Part shown: positions 41,823 to 49,544 of the stretch, one piece after another
Layout: each line of letters begins with the position of its first letter
Numbering within the stretch: position 1 is the stretch's first letter
Assembly: GCA_017449495.1 (NCBI GenBank)
Contig: JAFTFO010000039.1
Span: 26,344 to 90,343 of the forward strand
Length of the DNA: 64,000 bases
Reading direction: 5' to 3'
Source of the DNA: Prevotella sp.
Lineage (GTDB): Bacteria; Bacteroidota; Bacteroidia; Bacteroidales; Bacteroidaceae
Program-made: the position numbers and the translations under genes
Notes under the pieces: generated by a model
Seen by the model: the letters and a program-made list of their open reading frames with translations, nothing else
What the model was told of the DNA's origin: nothing
The model's database searches: none

Positions 41823-42094
41823 CATCCCTCACGTTTTTGAGCAAGAATCCTTTATATAAAGGGGTTTCGAGAGATTCATCCCTCACATCATCCCTCACAT
41901 GATCCTTCACTTACCCCTCACATTAACACTCATGTCAACCCTCCTGTCTGCCTGTCTTTCGTAAGCGTATCCGCTTCGGGCTGCATAAGCATGATGTGAG
42001 GGATGATGTGAGAGATATGTGAGGGATAAAAAACATCCCTCACATTCGTTTTCCCCTTTGTACAAAGGCTTTTCAGAAGATTATGTGAGGGATG
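41823..42094. repeat. Cluster of CATCCCTCAC decamers in both orientations
   Basis: Forward copies CATCCCTCAC lie at 41823, 41877, 41889 and 42034. Reverse copies GTGAGGGATG or GTGAGGGATA lie at 41996, 42019 and 42085. 41823-41869 also carries the second copy of the 39828 repeat, and CCCTTTGTACAAAGG follows near 42054. The gap 41508-42211 contains no gene I can support. Confidence 0.85.
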
Positions 42095-42211
42095 GGCCGA
42101 AAATCGTGAGAAGTCTTCAAAAAAATCAAGGCTTTTAGTGGCTGGGGGGATCCTGCCTGGTTTCTGTCGTTCCGATACCTTGCATGAGTGTAAGGGATGC
42201 TTAGTACGACA

Positions 42212-42253
42212 GTAAGGGATGCCTCCTATACCCCTATAGAAGGCATCCCTTAC
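42212..42253. terminator. Nested hairpin downstream of dprA
   Basis: GTAAGGGATGCC (42212-42223) pairs with GGCATCCCTTAC (42242-42253), and inside it CTATA-CCCC-TATAG pairs again. It lies about 60 nt past the dprA stop and could end its transcript, although there is no T run. A further GTAAGGGATGC copy precedes it near 42190. Confidence 0.45.
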
Positions 42254-42258
42254 TCCTT

Positions 42259-42316
42259 TGCAAGGCATCGATGACTGTCGTGCAAGGCATCGATGACTGT
42301 CGTGCAAAGCATCGAT
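42259..42316. repeat. 22-bp tandem repeat, 2.6 copies, next to the dprA stop
   Basis: TGCAAGGCATCGATGACTGTCG occurs at 42259-42280 and 42281-42302, with a third partial copy (TGCAAAGCATCGAT) at 42303-42316 reaching the dprA stop codon. Each unit contains the palindrome CATCGATG. Confidence 0.9.
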
Positions 42317-43440
42317 TACAACAACAGATGATACATTCCCCCTGCCAATGGCTTCACCACACCCTTCATCTCTAACTGGAAGAGCAGGGCCGTGAGACGG
42401 CCGATGGGGATGCCGGTCTTGACGGTGATGATGTTGAGTTGGAGGTCGTTGGTCTGTTGGAGCAGACTGACCACCTGCTGCTCCTCTGTCGTAAGGTCAG
42501 GAAAGAGATTTCGCTCGATTCCATCGGCAAAAGCCTGCTGCCGATGGGTCTCTTCCCACCACCCCATCGCCTTCACGAAGTCCTGGGCACTGGAGATGAG
42601 TCCTGCCCCGTTGTCGCGAATCAGATTGTTGCAACCCTCGGAATAGGGCTGTCCCACATTGCCTGGAAATGCAAAGACGCTACGGGCATAACTCTGGGCA
42701 ATCTCTGCGGTGATGAGGCCTCCACCCTTAGCCGCACTCTCCACGAGAATCACGGCATCCGCCATACCTGCCACGATACGGTTGCGGCGCACGAAGTTGG
42801 GTTTGTCGGCATTCGTCTGGCTCATGAACTCCGTCAGCAGTCCACCGTGGTTCAGCATCTGTGCCGCAGTGTCACGATGGCGATAGGGATAGATCTGATC
42901 CAGTCCGTGAGCCAAGACCCCCACCGTAGGATAGCCATTGGCCAGTGCCTCCCGATGGGCACAGATATCGACACCATAGGCCAGACCGCTGACAATCAGC
43001 ACTTGCGGACAAAGCCCTCGCAACTCACTCACAAAACGGTGTATGAGATCCTGACCGTATGGCGTAGCATGACGTGTTCCCACAATACTGACGATCTTTT
43101 CCTGATTCAGGTCAGCATTGCCAGTATAATATATAATAATAGGTGCATCAGGACACTCTGTGAGCCGCTGAGGATAGTCATCATCATTCAGCGTGAGGGC
43201 CCGGATACGGTGTTCCTCCATGAATTGGAGTTCTGCCTCCGCCCTTCTCATCGCCTCGTCCCAGTCCTTCAGCGCTTCCATCAGTCGCGGCGAGGCGTCC
43301 TTGATGATATCGCCTATCTCATTCCTGTGCTCATACAACATTTGCACACTCCCTACTGCCTTATACAGTTCCAGCGCCTGCTGGTAGTTGAAGTTCGTCA
43401 GGCGCGTCAGCGCCATCGCGTAGAATATTTCCTGGTCCAT
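42316..43440 (-). CDS. dprA: DNA-processing protein DprA
   Basis: It binds incoming single-stranded DNA and loads RecA during natural transformation. The 374-residue protein has an N-terminal SAM-like/HhH segment. The Rossmann DprA core includes KIVSIVGTRHATPYGQDLIHRF, then LIVSGLAYGVDICAHREALANGYPTVGVLAHGLD, MSQTNADKPNFVRRNRIVAGMADAVILVESAAKGG and YARSVFAFPGNVG. A C-terminal winged helix follows (LQLNIITVKTGIPIGRLTALLFQLEMKGVVKPLAGGMYHL). It lies 9 nt downstream of the inverted-repeat element that separates it from the DUF2851 gene, so it is probably read through that element. Confidence 0.96.
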   Translation of the reverse strand: MDQEIFYAMALTRLTNFNYQQALELYKAVGSVQMLYEHRNEIGDIIKDASPRLMEALKDWDEAMRRAEAELQFMEEHRIRALTLNDDDYPQRLTECPDAPIIIYYTGNADLNQEKIVSIVGTRHATPYGQDLIHRFVSELRGLCPQVLIVSGLAYGVDICAHREALANGYPTVGVLAHGLDQIYPYRHRDTAAQMLNHGGLLTEFMSQTNADKPNFVRRNRIVAGMADAVILVESAAKGGGLITAEIAQSYARSVFAFPGNVGQPYSEGCNNLIRDNGAGLISSAQDFVKAMGWWEETHRQQAFADGIERNLFPDLTTEEQQVVSLLQQTNDLQLNIITVKTGIPIGRLTALLFQLEMKGVVKPLAGGMYHLLL

Positions 43441-43449
43441 ACTTTTTTT

Positions 43450-43486
43450 GTTTACAGTTTACGGTTTACAGTTTACAGATGATTAC
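43450..43486. repeat. 37-bp terminal inverted repeat, dprA side
   Basis: The arm is built from GTTTACAG/GTTTACGG octamers ending in ATGATTAC. It is the exact reverse complement of 43915-43951. The last four codons and the stop codon of the four-helix-bundle gene lie inside it. Confidence 0.95.
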
Positions 43487-43859
43487 CTTGCATGCGGGAT
43501 TTTAGTGTCGATTGCATAGAAGACAACATCTTATATATCATCACGATTTCCTCTTCTGACTGACGAAGCTGGACTTGGTCGATATACCCTAAATCATAAG
43601 AGATTTCCAGTTGGCACATAATTTCCATCAATGAACCATAGGCAATTTCTAGAAAATGGAACTGTTCTTTCGGCGAGGCTTTGGCTGTGCCTTCTGCAAT
43701 ATTAGAGGGAATAGAGATCACGGCTCTGCGCAATTGGTCACCCAATGCATAGGTCTCCGTATTGGGAAAAGTCCCAATCAATTTATAGATATCAGTCACC
43801 AACTTCTTTGATAACTGATAAACATTCAATTTACGATATGAAAAATCAAACTCTATCAT
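43473..43859 (-). CDS. Four-helix bundle protein (23S rRNA IVS-type, TIGR02436-like)
   Basis: The 128-residue protein matches the bacterial intervening-sequence protein family. YRKLNVYQLSKKLVTDIYKLIGTFPNTETYALGDQLRRAVISIPSNIAEGTAK carries the highly conserved L-x-x-Q-x-R-R-A-x-x-S-I-x-x-N-I-A-E-G block. FLEIAYGSLMEIMCQLEISYDLGYI follows, with a helical C-terminus. The fold is a pentameric basic four-helix bundle, related to the Avd accessory protein of diversity-generating retroelements. Its function is unknown, but RNA or DNA binding is likely. It is bounded by perfect inverted repeats, and its stop codon is inside one arm. Confidence 0.93.
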   Translation of the reverse strand: MIEFDFSYRKLNVYQLSKKLVTDIYKLIGTFPNTETYALGDQLRRAVISIPSNIAEGTAKASPKEQFHFLEIAYGSLMEIMCQLEISYDLGYIDQVQLRQSEEEIVMIYKMLSSMQSTLKSRMQGNHL

Positions 43860-43914
43860 AACAACTATATCTTTACTTTCAATTTTTTTCTTCTACCATT
43901 TATCGGCCTCCAGT

Positions 43915-43951
43915 GTAATCATCTGTAAACTGTAAACCGTAAACTGTAAAC
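43915..43951. repeat. 37-bp terminal inverted repeat, DUF2851 side
   Basis: It is the exact reverse complement of 43450-43486 (37 of 37). Bases immediately outside and inside the arms do not pair, so the arms are sharply bounded. Confidence 0.95.
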
Positions 43952-43960
43952 TATAAAACC

Positions 43961-45256
43961 CTACTTCCTTTTAAGATACTCGTATCCGAAGCGGCAACGA
44001 AGACAGTCCTTCTTGTCGCAATATTCTTTCTTGAGTTGGATGAGGGCCTGTGAGTCGCCTGCCGTCTGAACAGGCAGACCCACTTGCTGCCACATGCGAA
44101 TGATATGGTTGTTCTCTGCCTTCAATTGCTCTAAGAAATCGAAGGCTTGGTCACAGAGCACCTCCTTCGAGCGATGACGTCCGTAGGCAAAAAGCATAGG
44201 GATGGCGGTATTGATCATCAACAGGTTCAGTGAGCCGTATGTCAAATGTTTTTCTGTCTTCGAACTGGTAGAGCCGAATGTGTAATGTGTCTCCCAATAG
44301 GGTGTGACGTGCGACGAGAAGAGGGTCTTCAACTGCTCGATGGTCTCACATTCCACCAGTCGGCTAAGTCCTGCCTTCTGCTGATAGTAGAGGTTCGCCA
44401 GTTGTGAGATACGGATATGAGGGAAGTTCTGTGGTCGCAGTCTGAGGAATCGCCAGAGATGGAAATCTATCGGTTTCATCGAGAACTTATGAGCTAAATA
44501 GAGGTACTCGTTGCGCAACTTGGCGAAATAACCTTCGTTGAGCGCTTCTTTCTGATAATACTCGGGTATGGCTTCCAGTTCCAGTAATCCTGCCTGCCCC
44601 AAGAAAATGGCCTCTATCTGAAAGAGATCATCACGGTGGTGACTGACAGCATCGAGTGGGATGCTCTGTGCCCACAGCTCGAACACGTCACCATTGATGC
44701 CGAAGCCGTAGTTACGGGCTAAAGTTACGAAATAGGCGCCTTCCCACGAACCGCCACACAACTCTGCCCGCCGCCGGATGGCCTCTGTCTTCTGTTCCAG
44801 GCGCTCTGTCTGGAGGGCTGCCATCCAAGCGTGTACCATCAGCCGTGTCAGGTCAGGGATCACCTTGTAACAAGGTGGATAACTGTCTGTCTTCAGCAAC
44901 TCTTCGTAATGGTGCTTGACGTTGTCGGGCACATCGAGTTGCATCTGCTTGATAAACTCACCGTTGGTATTCATCACTTCAGCATCGAGAATACCAGCCA
45001 CATGAAGGATCACATTGTCATAGTTCTTGTCCTTGTCATGACCATGAAGATACCAGTCAGACGACTTGTCGTGGATCTCTACGTTTCCCACCCACAGCGT
45101 ACGGCCGATTTTCACTTTTGCATTAAAGAAGTCGGGCCCTGCATTCCTGTTATGTAGTCCAGGGTCGATGACCTCGACAGATTGTCCATCACTTGTTTGT
45201 AGCTCCCTCAGAGGAAACAACTTGTGCTTCCACACATAGTGCAATAATTGTTCCAT
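43961..45256 (-). CDS. DUF2851 family protein
   Basis: The 431-residue cytoplasmic protein of a Bacteroidetes-specific family has an N-terminal part resembling a nuclease/hydrolase-like fold (VEVIDPGLHNRNAGPDFFNAKVKIGRTLWVGNVEIHDKSSDWYLHGHDKDKNYDNVILHV). That stretch carries conserved N-x-x-x-G-P-D-F and E-I-H motifs. The rest is helical, and the tail DKKDCLRCRFGYEYLKRK has a Cys pair (CLRC). Function unknown. It has its own TACCTTTG promoter box 39 nt upstream and is followed, across the inverted-repeat element, by dprA. Confidence 0.92.
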   Translation of the reverse strand: MEQLLHYVWKHKLFPLRELQTSDGQSVEVIDPGLHNRNAGPDFFNAKVKIGRTLWVGNVEIHDKSSDWYLHGHDKDKNYDNVILHVAGILDAEVMNTNGEFIKQMQLDVPDNVKHHYEELLKTDSYPPCYKVIPDLTRLMVHAWMAALQTERLEQKTEAIRRRAELCGGSWEGAYFVTLARNYGFGINGDVFELWAQSIPLDAVSHHRDDLFQIEAIFLGQAGLLELEAIPEYYQKEALNEGYFAKLRNEYLYLAHKFSMKPIDFHLWRFLRLRPQNFPHIRISQLANLYYQQKAGLSRLVECETIEQLKTLFSSHVTPYWETHYTFGSTSSKTEKHLTYGSLNLLMINTAIPMLFAYGRHRSKEVLCDQAFDFLEQLKAENNHIIRMWQQVGLPVQTAGDSQALIQLKKEYCDKKDCLRCRFGYEYLKRK

Positions 45257-45295
45257 AATTGTTCTTCATAAAAAGTTTTAAAGTCTAACTGGGTG

Positions 45296-45303
45296 CAAAG
45301 GTA
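45296..45303 (-). promoter_or_regulatory. -7 promoter box TACCTTTG for the DUF2851 unit
   Basis: It reads TACCTTTGCA on the minus strand, 39 nt from the start codon. Confidence 0.65.
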
Positions 45304-45367
45304 ATAAATATTCTGCAAATATCATTCATTGTCAGTCACTTTTTTTGCACGGAAAGAATATTTTTCG

Positions 45368-45375
45368 TACCTTTG
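45368..45375 (+). promoter_or_regulatory. -7 promoter box TACCTTTG for the 45400 gene
   Basis: TACCTTTGTG lies 24 nt upstream of ATG 45400, divergent to the DUF2851 promoter. Confidence 0.65.
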
Positions 45376-45399
45376 TGGCCGATAATTTAAAAAAAGAAG

Positions 45400-45777
45400 A
45401 TGATGAGAAAGTTTTTGTTTCTATTTCTGATGTTATGTTGCTCCTATGAGCTGCATGCTATTGAGTTGAGTGGTAAGTATCTGTCCCAGAGCGGGGAGTT
45501 GTTGTTCGTATTCAAGGGTGATAGCCTATATATTGACATCGCTCAAAGCCAGCGCAATATCTCTGCATTCAAGCTGGTCAAGAACAAGGAAACCAAGAAG
45601 TCAACTACCTTTAATGCATTTGAGAGTTATCTGGAAAACGGTCAGGTGACTTACAGAGAAGTGCTAATCCGGGTCACCAGACAGAAGAGCAAGAAGTACC
45701 TGCTTGAGTATTTCGGCAAGGATAAGGACCGAGACTACAATTCAAACGAAAGATATAATATCAGGCCGATTGATTGA
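45400..45777 (+). CDS. Small exported protein of unknown function
   Basis: The 125-residue product has a signal peptide (MMRKFLFLFLMLCCSYELHA). The short mature domain is likely beta-rich (IELSGKYLSQSGELLFVFKGDSLYIDIAQSQRNISAF, then YREVLIRVTRQKSKKYLLEYFGKD). Its stop lies 17 nt before the dusB start, so both genes share the promoter at 45368. No family recognised. Confidence 0.75.
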   Translation: MMRKFLFLFLMLCCSYELHAIELSGKYLSQSGELLFVFKGDSLYIDIAQSQRNISAFKLVKNKETKKSTTFNAFESYLENGQVTYREVLIRVTRQKSKKYLLEYFGKDKDRDYNSNERYNIRPID

Positions 45778-45794
45778 CGGGGCGTACAGCCGAC

Positions 45795-46802
45795 ATGAAT
45801 ATTGGAAACGTAGAATTTGGTGAGCGTCCCGTGTTCCTGGCTCCGATGGAGGACGTGACGGACATCGGGTTCCGAATGCTTTGCAAGCGGTTCGGGGCAG
45901 CGATGGTCTACACGGAGTTCGTGAGTGCTGAGGCTCTTATACGTGACGTGAAGTCGACCATCTCGAAACTCACCATCAGCGACGAGGAACGACCTGTGGG
46001 CATTCAAATCTATGGTCGCGACGTGGAGGCGATGGTGGAGGCTTCGAAGATTGTCGAACAGGCAGGGCCCGACCTCATCGACCTGAACTTCGGCTGTCCT
46101 GTGAAGAAGGTGGCTGGTAAAGGTGCTGGGGCAGGGATGCTACAGAACATCCCCAAGATGCTGGAGATTACGCAGAAGGTGGTGGATGCCGTTAGCCTAC
46201 CAGTGACGGTGAAGACCCGTTTGGGCTGGAACCATGAGCAGTTGATCATCACCTCGTTGGCTGAGCAGTTGCAAGACTGTGGTATTCAGGCGTTGACCAT
46301 TCATGGCCGGACCCGCAGCCAGATGTATACGGGCAATGCCGACTGGACACTCATCGGTGAAGTGAAGCGTAACCCTCGCATACATATTCCTATTATCGGC
46401 AATGGTGACATCCATTCACTCGACGAAGCCGACAAAGCTTTCGACACCTATGGTGTGGATGCCGTGATGATTGGGCGTGCTACCTTCGGCTGTCCTTGGC
46501 TCTTCAGTCGCAAGAACCTCGATTTCAACGAGAAACTTGACATCTTGGAAGAATTGCTGCGCATCAATGTGGAACGTATCGACGAGAAGCGAGGCATCCT
46601 CCACACCAGAAGACACCTCGCCGCCACACCCATCTTCAAAGGTATTCCTAACTTCCGTCAGACACGTATCGCCATGTTACGGGCAGAAACGATGCCTGAC
46701 CTTCTGGCGATCCTTGAAACTATCAGAAAGGAATTATTTTCGAAAATTTGTTGCACAGATACAATAAATTCATTATCTTTGCAGTCTGATAGTAATATAT
46801 AA
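45795..46802 (+). CDS. dusB: tRNA-dihydrouridine synthase B
   Basis: This FMN enzyme reduces uridine to dihydrouridine in the D-loop of tRNA. The 335-residue protein has the TIM barrel MNIGNVEFGERPVFLAPMEDVTDIGFRMLCKRFG. DLIDLNFGCPVKKVAGKGAGAGML carries the catalytic Cys, and VTVKTRLGW, ALTIHGRTRSQMYTG, IPIIGNGDIHSLDEA and AVMIGRATFGCPWLF follow. A C-terminal helical domain is last. ATG 45795 is the natural start; an upstream TTG in frame overlaps the previous gene and is rejected. The 3' end of the gene overlaps the promoter box of aroQ. Confidence 0.96.
   Translation: MNIGNVEFGERPVFLAPMEDVTDIGFRMLCKRFGAAMVYTEFVSAEALIRDVKSTISKLTISDEERPVGIQIYGRDVEAMVEASKIVEQAGPDLIDLNFGCPVKKVAGKGAGAGMLQNIPKMLEITQKVVDAVSLPVTVKTRLGWNHEQLIITSLAEQLQDCGIQALTIHGRTRSQMYTGNADWTLIGEVKRNPRIHIPIIGNGDIHSLDEADKAFDTYGVDAVMIGRATFGCPWLFSRKNLDFNEKLDILEELLRINVERIDEKRGILHTRRHLAATPIFKGIPNFRQTRIAMLRAETMPDLLAILETIRKELFSKICCTDTINSLSLQSDSNI
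46774..46781 (+). promoter_or_regulatory. -7 promoter box TATCTTTG for the aroQ operon, inside the dusB 3' end
   Basis: TATCTTTGCA lies 27 nt before ATG 46809, with TTTG upstream at 46747-46750. The promoter is embedded in the last codons of dusB. Confidence 0.65.
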
Positions 46803-46808
46803 AACAAT

Positions 46809-47234
46809 ATGAAGATACAGATTATCAACGGCCCGAACCTCAACCTATTGGGGCAACGTGAGCCGGGCATCTATGGTACAGAGTCGTTCGAGAACTATTT
46901 GCCAGAACTCAGAAAACAGTTCCCTGATGTGGAATTAGACTACTATCAAAGCAACATAGAAGGTGAACTGATTAACAAAATGCAGGAAGTGGGCTTCTTC
47001 GAAGGCTTTGATGGTATTGTGCTGAACGCAGGGGCTTACACCCACACTAGCGTGGCTCTGCACGACTGCATTCGGAGCCTGAAGTGTCCCGTGGTGGAGG
47101 TGCATATTTCAAATGTACACCAGCGGGAGACCTTCCGTCATCAGTCGATGATCTCTGCTGCATGTAAGGGAGTGATCTGTGGGTTCGGTCTCGACAGCTA
47201 TCGTTTGGCGATAGAGGCCTTGAAGAGATGTTAG
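46809..47234 (+). CDS. aroQ: Type II 3-dehydroquinate dehydratase
   Basis: It catalyses the third step of the shikimate pathway, 3-dehydroquinate to 3-dehydroshikimate. The 141-residue protein has IINGPNLNLLGQREPGIYG (catalytic Tyr region) and NIEGELINKMQE. LNAGAYTHTSVALHDCI, then PVVEVHISNVHQRETFRHQSMI (catalytic His) and CKGVICGFGLDSYRLAIEAL complete the family set. The length is normal for the dodecameric type II enzyme. It is followed after 28 nt by an O-methyltransferase gene. Confidence 0.97.
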   Translation: MKIQIINGPNLNLLGQREPGIYGTESFENYLPELRKQFPDVELDYYQSNIEGELINKMQEVGFFEGFDGIVLNAGAYTHTSVALHDCIRSLKCPVVEVHISNVHQRETFRHQSMISAACKGVICGFGLDSYRLAIEALKRC

Positions 47235-47262
47235 CAAGATACCAAGGGGACTCAAGAGACAC

Positions 47263-47895
47263 ATGTCCGACGAACTCGAAGACTATATCCTGAGCCATTC
47301 AGAGGCGGAGCCCGAGTACCTATACCGGTTATGGCGGGCAACGAACGTGTACACGATTCACGGACGAATGGCGAGTGGCCACCTCCAGGGTCGACTGCTG
47401 AAAATGTTGGTAGAGATGCTCCAACCACAAACAATCCTTGAGGTGGGAACGTTCAGTGGCTATAGTGCTATCTCGATGGCCGAGGGACTGTCCGAAGGTG
47501 GACGACTCTATACGTTCGAGATTAATGACGAGATGGAGGATTTCACACGTGGATGGATTGAAGGGTCAGACGTGGCGGACAAGGTTGAGTTTATCATCGG
47601 TGACGCACTGACGGAGGCACCAAAGTTAGGTATCACTTTCGACATGGCCTTCATCGATGGCGACAAAAGGACTTATCGTGAGTGCTATGAGATGGTGATG
47701 GAGATTCTGAGACCAGGCGGTTTTATTCTGGCGGACAACACTCTCTGGGATGGACATGTGGTGGATCACGCCTACGACAGCGACCATCAGACACAGGGTA
47801 TCGAGGCTTTCAATGACTACATCGCCCAAGATCCAAGGGTGGAAAAACTCATTCTTCCTCTCCGCGATGGCCTCACGCTCATCAGGAAAAAGTGA
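47263..47895 (+). CDS. O-methyltransferase, class I SAM-dependent (COMT-like)
   Basis: The 210-residue cytoplasmic enzyme has MASGHLQGRLLKMLVEMLQPQTILEVGTFSGYSAISMAEGL (motif I EVGTFSGYS). LYTFEINDEMEDFTRGWIEG and GDALTEAPKLGITFDMAFIDGDKRTYRECYEMV follow, and GGFILADNTLWDGHVVD has the metal-binding D-N of cation-dependent O-methyltransferases. Substrate unknown. It is located between aroQ and rbfA, probably in one transcript. Confidence 0.93.
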   Translation: MSDELEDYILSHSEAEPEYLYRLWRATNVYTIHGRMASGHLQGRLLKMLVEMLQPQTILEVGTFSGYSAISMAEGLSEGGRLYTFEINDEMEDFTRGWIEGSDVADKVEFIIGDALTEAPKLGITFDMAFIDGDKRTYRECYEMVMEILRPGGFILADNTLWDGHVVDHAYDSDHQTQGIEAFNDYIAQDPRVEKLILPLRDGLTLIRKK

Positions 47896-47923
47896 ATTCA
47901 AGTCAATATTTAATAAATTAGAA

Positions 47924-48259
47924 ATGCAAGAGACAAGACAAAACAAGATAGCAAGGCTTCTGCAAAAGGAGCTGTCGCTGATTTTCCAGCAGCAGACACG
48001 TGCCACTCACGGTACGATGGTTAGTGTGACACGGGCGAAAATCTCGCCAGACCTGAGCATCTGCACCGCCTACCTCAGTATATTCCCTTCCGAGAAAGGT
48101 GAGGAGATTCTGGCCAATATCAATGCCAGCGTGAAGGCTATCAGATACGAGCTGGGTACAAGGGTAAGGAACCAACTGCGCATTGTACCAGAACTGCGCT
48201 TCTTCATTGATGACTCGCTCGACTACATCGACCGCATTGACGAGTTGTTGAAAAAGTAA
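47924..48259 (+). CDS. rbfA: 30S ribosome-binding factor A
   Basis: This assembly factor matures the 16S rRNA 5' end region and the 30S subunit. The 111-residue product begins MQETRQNKIARLLQKELSLIFQQQ. Its single KH-like domain includes MVSVTRAKISPDLSICTAYLSIFPSEKGEEIL and RYELGTRVRNQLRIVPELRFFIDDSLDYIDRIDELL, the VPELxFxxDxSxxxxxxI signature. Start ATG 47924 was chosen because the longer frame runs back through the methyltransferase gene. It precedes the permease gene by 26 nt. Confidence 0.95.
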   Translation: MQETRQNKIARLLQKELSLIFQQQTRATHGTMVSVTRAKISPDLSICTAYLSIFPSEKGEEILANINASVKAIRYELGTRVRNQLRIVPELRFFIDDSLDYIDRIDELLKK

Positions 48260-48285
48260 AAAGATAAATAATAGATAATAATAAG

Positions 48286-49515
48286 GTGAACTTTCCGTTT
48301 TTCATCGCCAGGAGGTATCTTTTCTCGAGAAAGTCTACACACGCCATCAACGTAATCAGTGCCATCTCAGTAATAGGTGTAGCAGTAGCTACGATGGCAC
48401 TGGTTGTGACGCTCTCTGTGTTCAATGGCTTCCACGACCTCGTGGCCTCGTTCTTCACCTCGTTTGATCCACAGTTGAAGATTCAGCCTGTGGAGGGAAA
48501 GACCGTCGCTGCCGATGACCCTATCCTGACGGAGATTCGCCAACTGCCACAGGTAGAAGTGGCCACAGAGTGCGTAGAGGACCAGGCGATGGCTATCTAC
48601 CACGGGCGTCAGGCGATGGTGGTGGTGAAGGGTGTGGAGGACAACTTCTCCCAGCTCACTCATATTAACGAGATTTTAATCGGCGACGGAGAGTTCTGTC
48701 TGCACGCCGCAGATCTCGACTATGGCATTCTGGGCATACGACTGGCGGAACAGTTAGCTACGGGCTATACTTATCAGGAACCCATGAAGATTTATGCCCC
48801 ACGACGAGAAGGGCAGTTCGACATGACAGATCCAGAAAATGCCTTTGAGGAGGATGAGCTCTATTCGCCTGGTGTGCTTTTCAACGTGAAGCAGTCGAAA
48901 TATGATCAGAACTATATCCTCACGAATATTGGCTTTGCCCGTCGTATCTTCGACCAACAGGGTATGGTGTCATCCTTAGAGTTGCGTTTGAAGCCCGGCA
49001 GCAACTTCGATGCTGTAAAAAAGGAGATCAAACAGCTCTGCGGTACGAGGTTTGTAGTGAGGGATCGTTTCGAACAGCAGGACGACACCTTTAAAATCAT
49101 GAAGATCGAGAAGCTAATAGCCTATATCTTTCTCACTTTCATCCTCATGGTGGCCTGCTTTAACATTATTGGCTCACTCTCGATGCTCATCATCGACAAG
49201 AAAGACGACGTGGTGACGTTGCGCAACCTTGGTGCTTCGGATAAGCAGATTGTGCGCATCTTCCTTTTTGAGGGACGAATGATCTCCGCCATTGGTGCTA
49301 TTATCGGCATTGCTGTGGGACTGTTGCTCTGTTGGGCACAGCAACAGTTTGGCCTCGTAGCCCTCGGCTCCAGCAGCGGTTCGTTCATCATCAATGCCTA
49401 TCCTGTCAGCGTGCATCCAGAGGATATCATCCTTGTCTTCATCACCGTCCTGCTCGTGGGCTTCCTTTCCGTATGGTATCCTGTGAGATATTTCGCCAAA
49501 CGACTACTGGCATGA
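48286..49515 (+). CDS. FtsX-like permease, LolC/LolE (lipoprotein-releasing) type
   Basis: The 409-residue inner-membrane ABC permease has four helices. NFPFFIARRYLFSRKSTHAINVISAISVIGVAVATMALVVTLSVFNGFHD is the typical LolC/E start. A large periplasmic domain covers about 50-270, and the C-terminal FtsX domain holds three helices (AYIFLTFILMVACFNIIGSLSMLIIDKKDDVVTLRNLGASDKQIVRIFLFEG). It would detach outer-membrane lipoproteins together with a LolD-like ATPase, which is not in the window. The start codon is GTG 48286. Its stop overlaps an ATG (ATGA) just before the GH95 gene. Confidence 0.92.
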   Translation: MNFPFFIARRYLFSRKSTHAINVISAISVIGVAVATMALVVTLSVFNGFHDLVASFFTSFDPQLKIQPVEGKTVAADDPILTEIRQLPQVEVATECVEDQAMAIYHGRQAMVVVKGVEDNFSQLTHINEILIGDGEFCLHAADLDYGILGIRLAEQLATGYTYQEPMKIYAPRREGQFDMTDPENAFEEDELYSPGVLFNVKQSKYDQNYILTNIGFARRIFDQQGMVSSLELRLKPGSNFDAVKKEIKQLCGTRFVVRDRFEQQDDTFKIMKIEKLIAYIFLTFILMVACFNIIGSLSMLIIDKKDDVVTLRNLGASDKQIVRIFLFEGRMISAIGAIIGIAVGLLLCWAQQQFGLVALGSSSGSFIINAYPVSVHPEDIILVFITVLLVGFLSVWYPVRYFAKRLLA

Positions 49516-49544
49516 CACTCGAAACAACAAACTACAACCACGAT

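Larger units (their letters stand above)
43450..43951 (-). mobile_element. IVS-like element: four-helix-bundle gene inside perfect 37-bp inverted repeats
   Basis: The 502-bp unit consists of two perfect 37-bp arms (43450-43486 and 43915-43951) around one small gene of the 23S-rRNA-intervening-sequence protein family. It lies 9 nt from the DUF2851 stop on one side and 9 nt from the dprA start on the other. The arms would fold the transcript into a long stem around the gene, as in 23S rRNA intervening sequences, where RNase III removes the stem. Here the host is an mRNA. That it is mobile is inferred from this structure. Confidence 0.65.

Noticed and set aside
42259-42316. CRISPR-like direct repeats
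   Set aside because: The 22-bp units abut without spacers and no cas gene is present, so this is a simple tandem repeat.
49332-49544. 71-residue extension of the GH95 protein
   Set aside because: It lies inside the permease gene, and the signal peptide MKKKLLTLLTF starts at 49545, as expected for a secreted enzyme.
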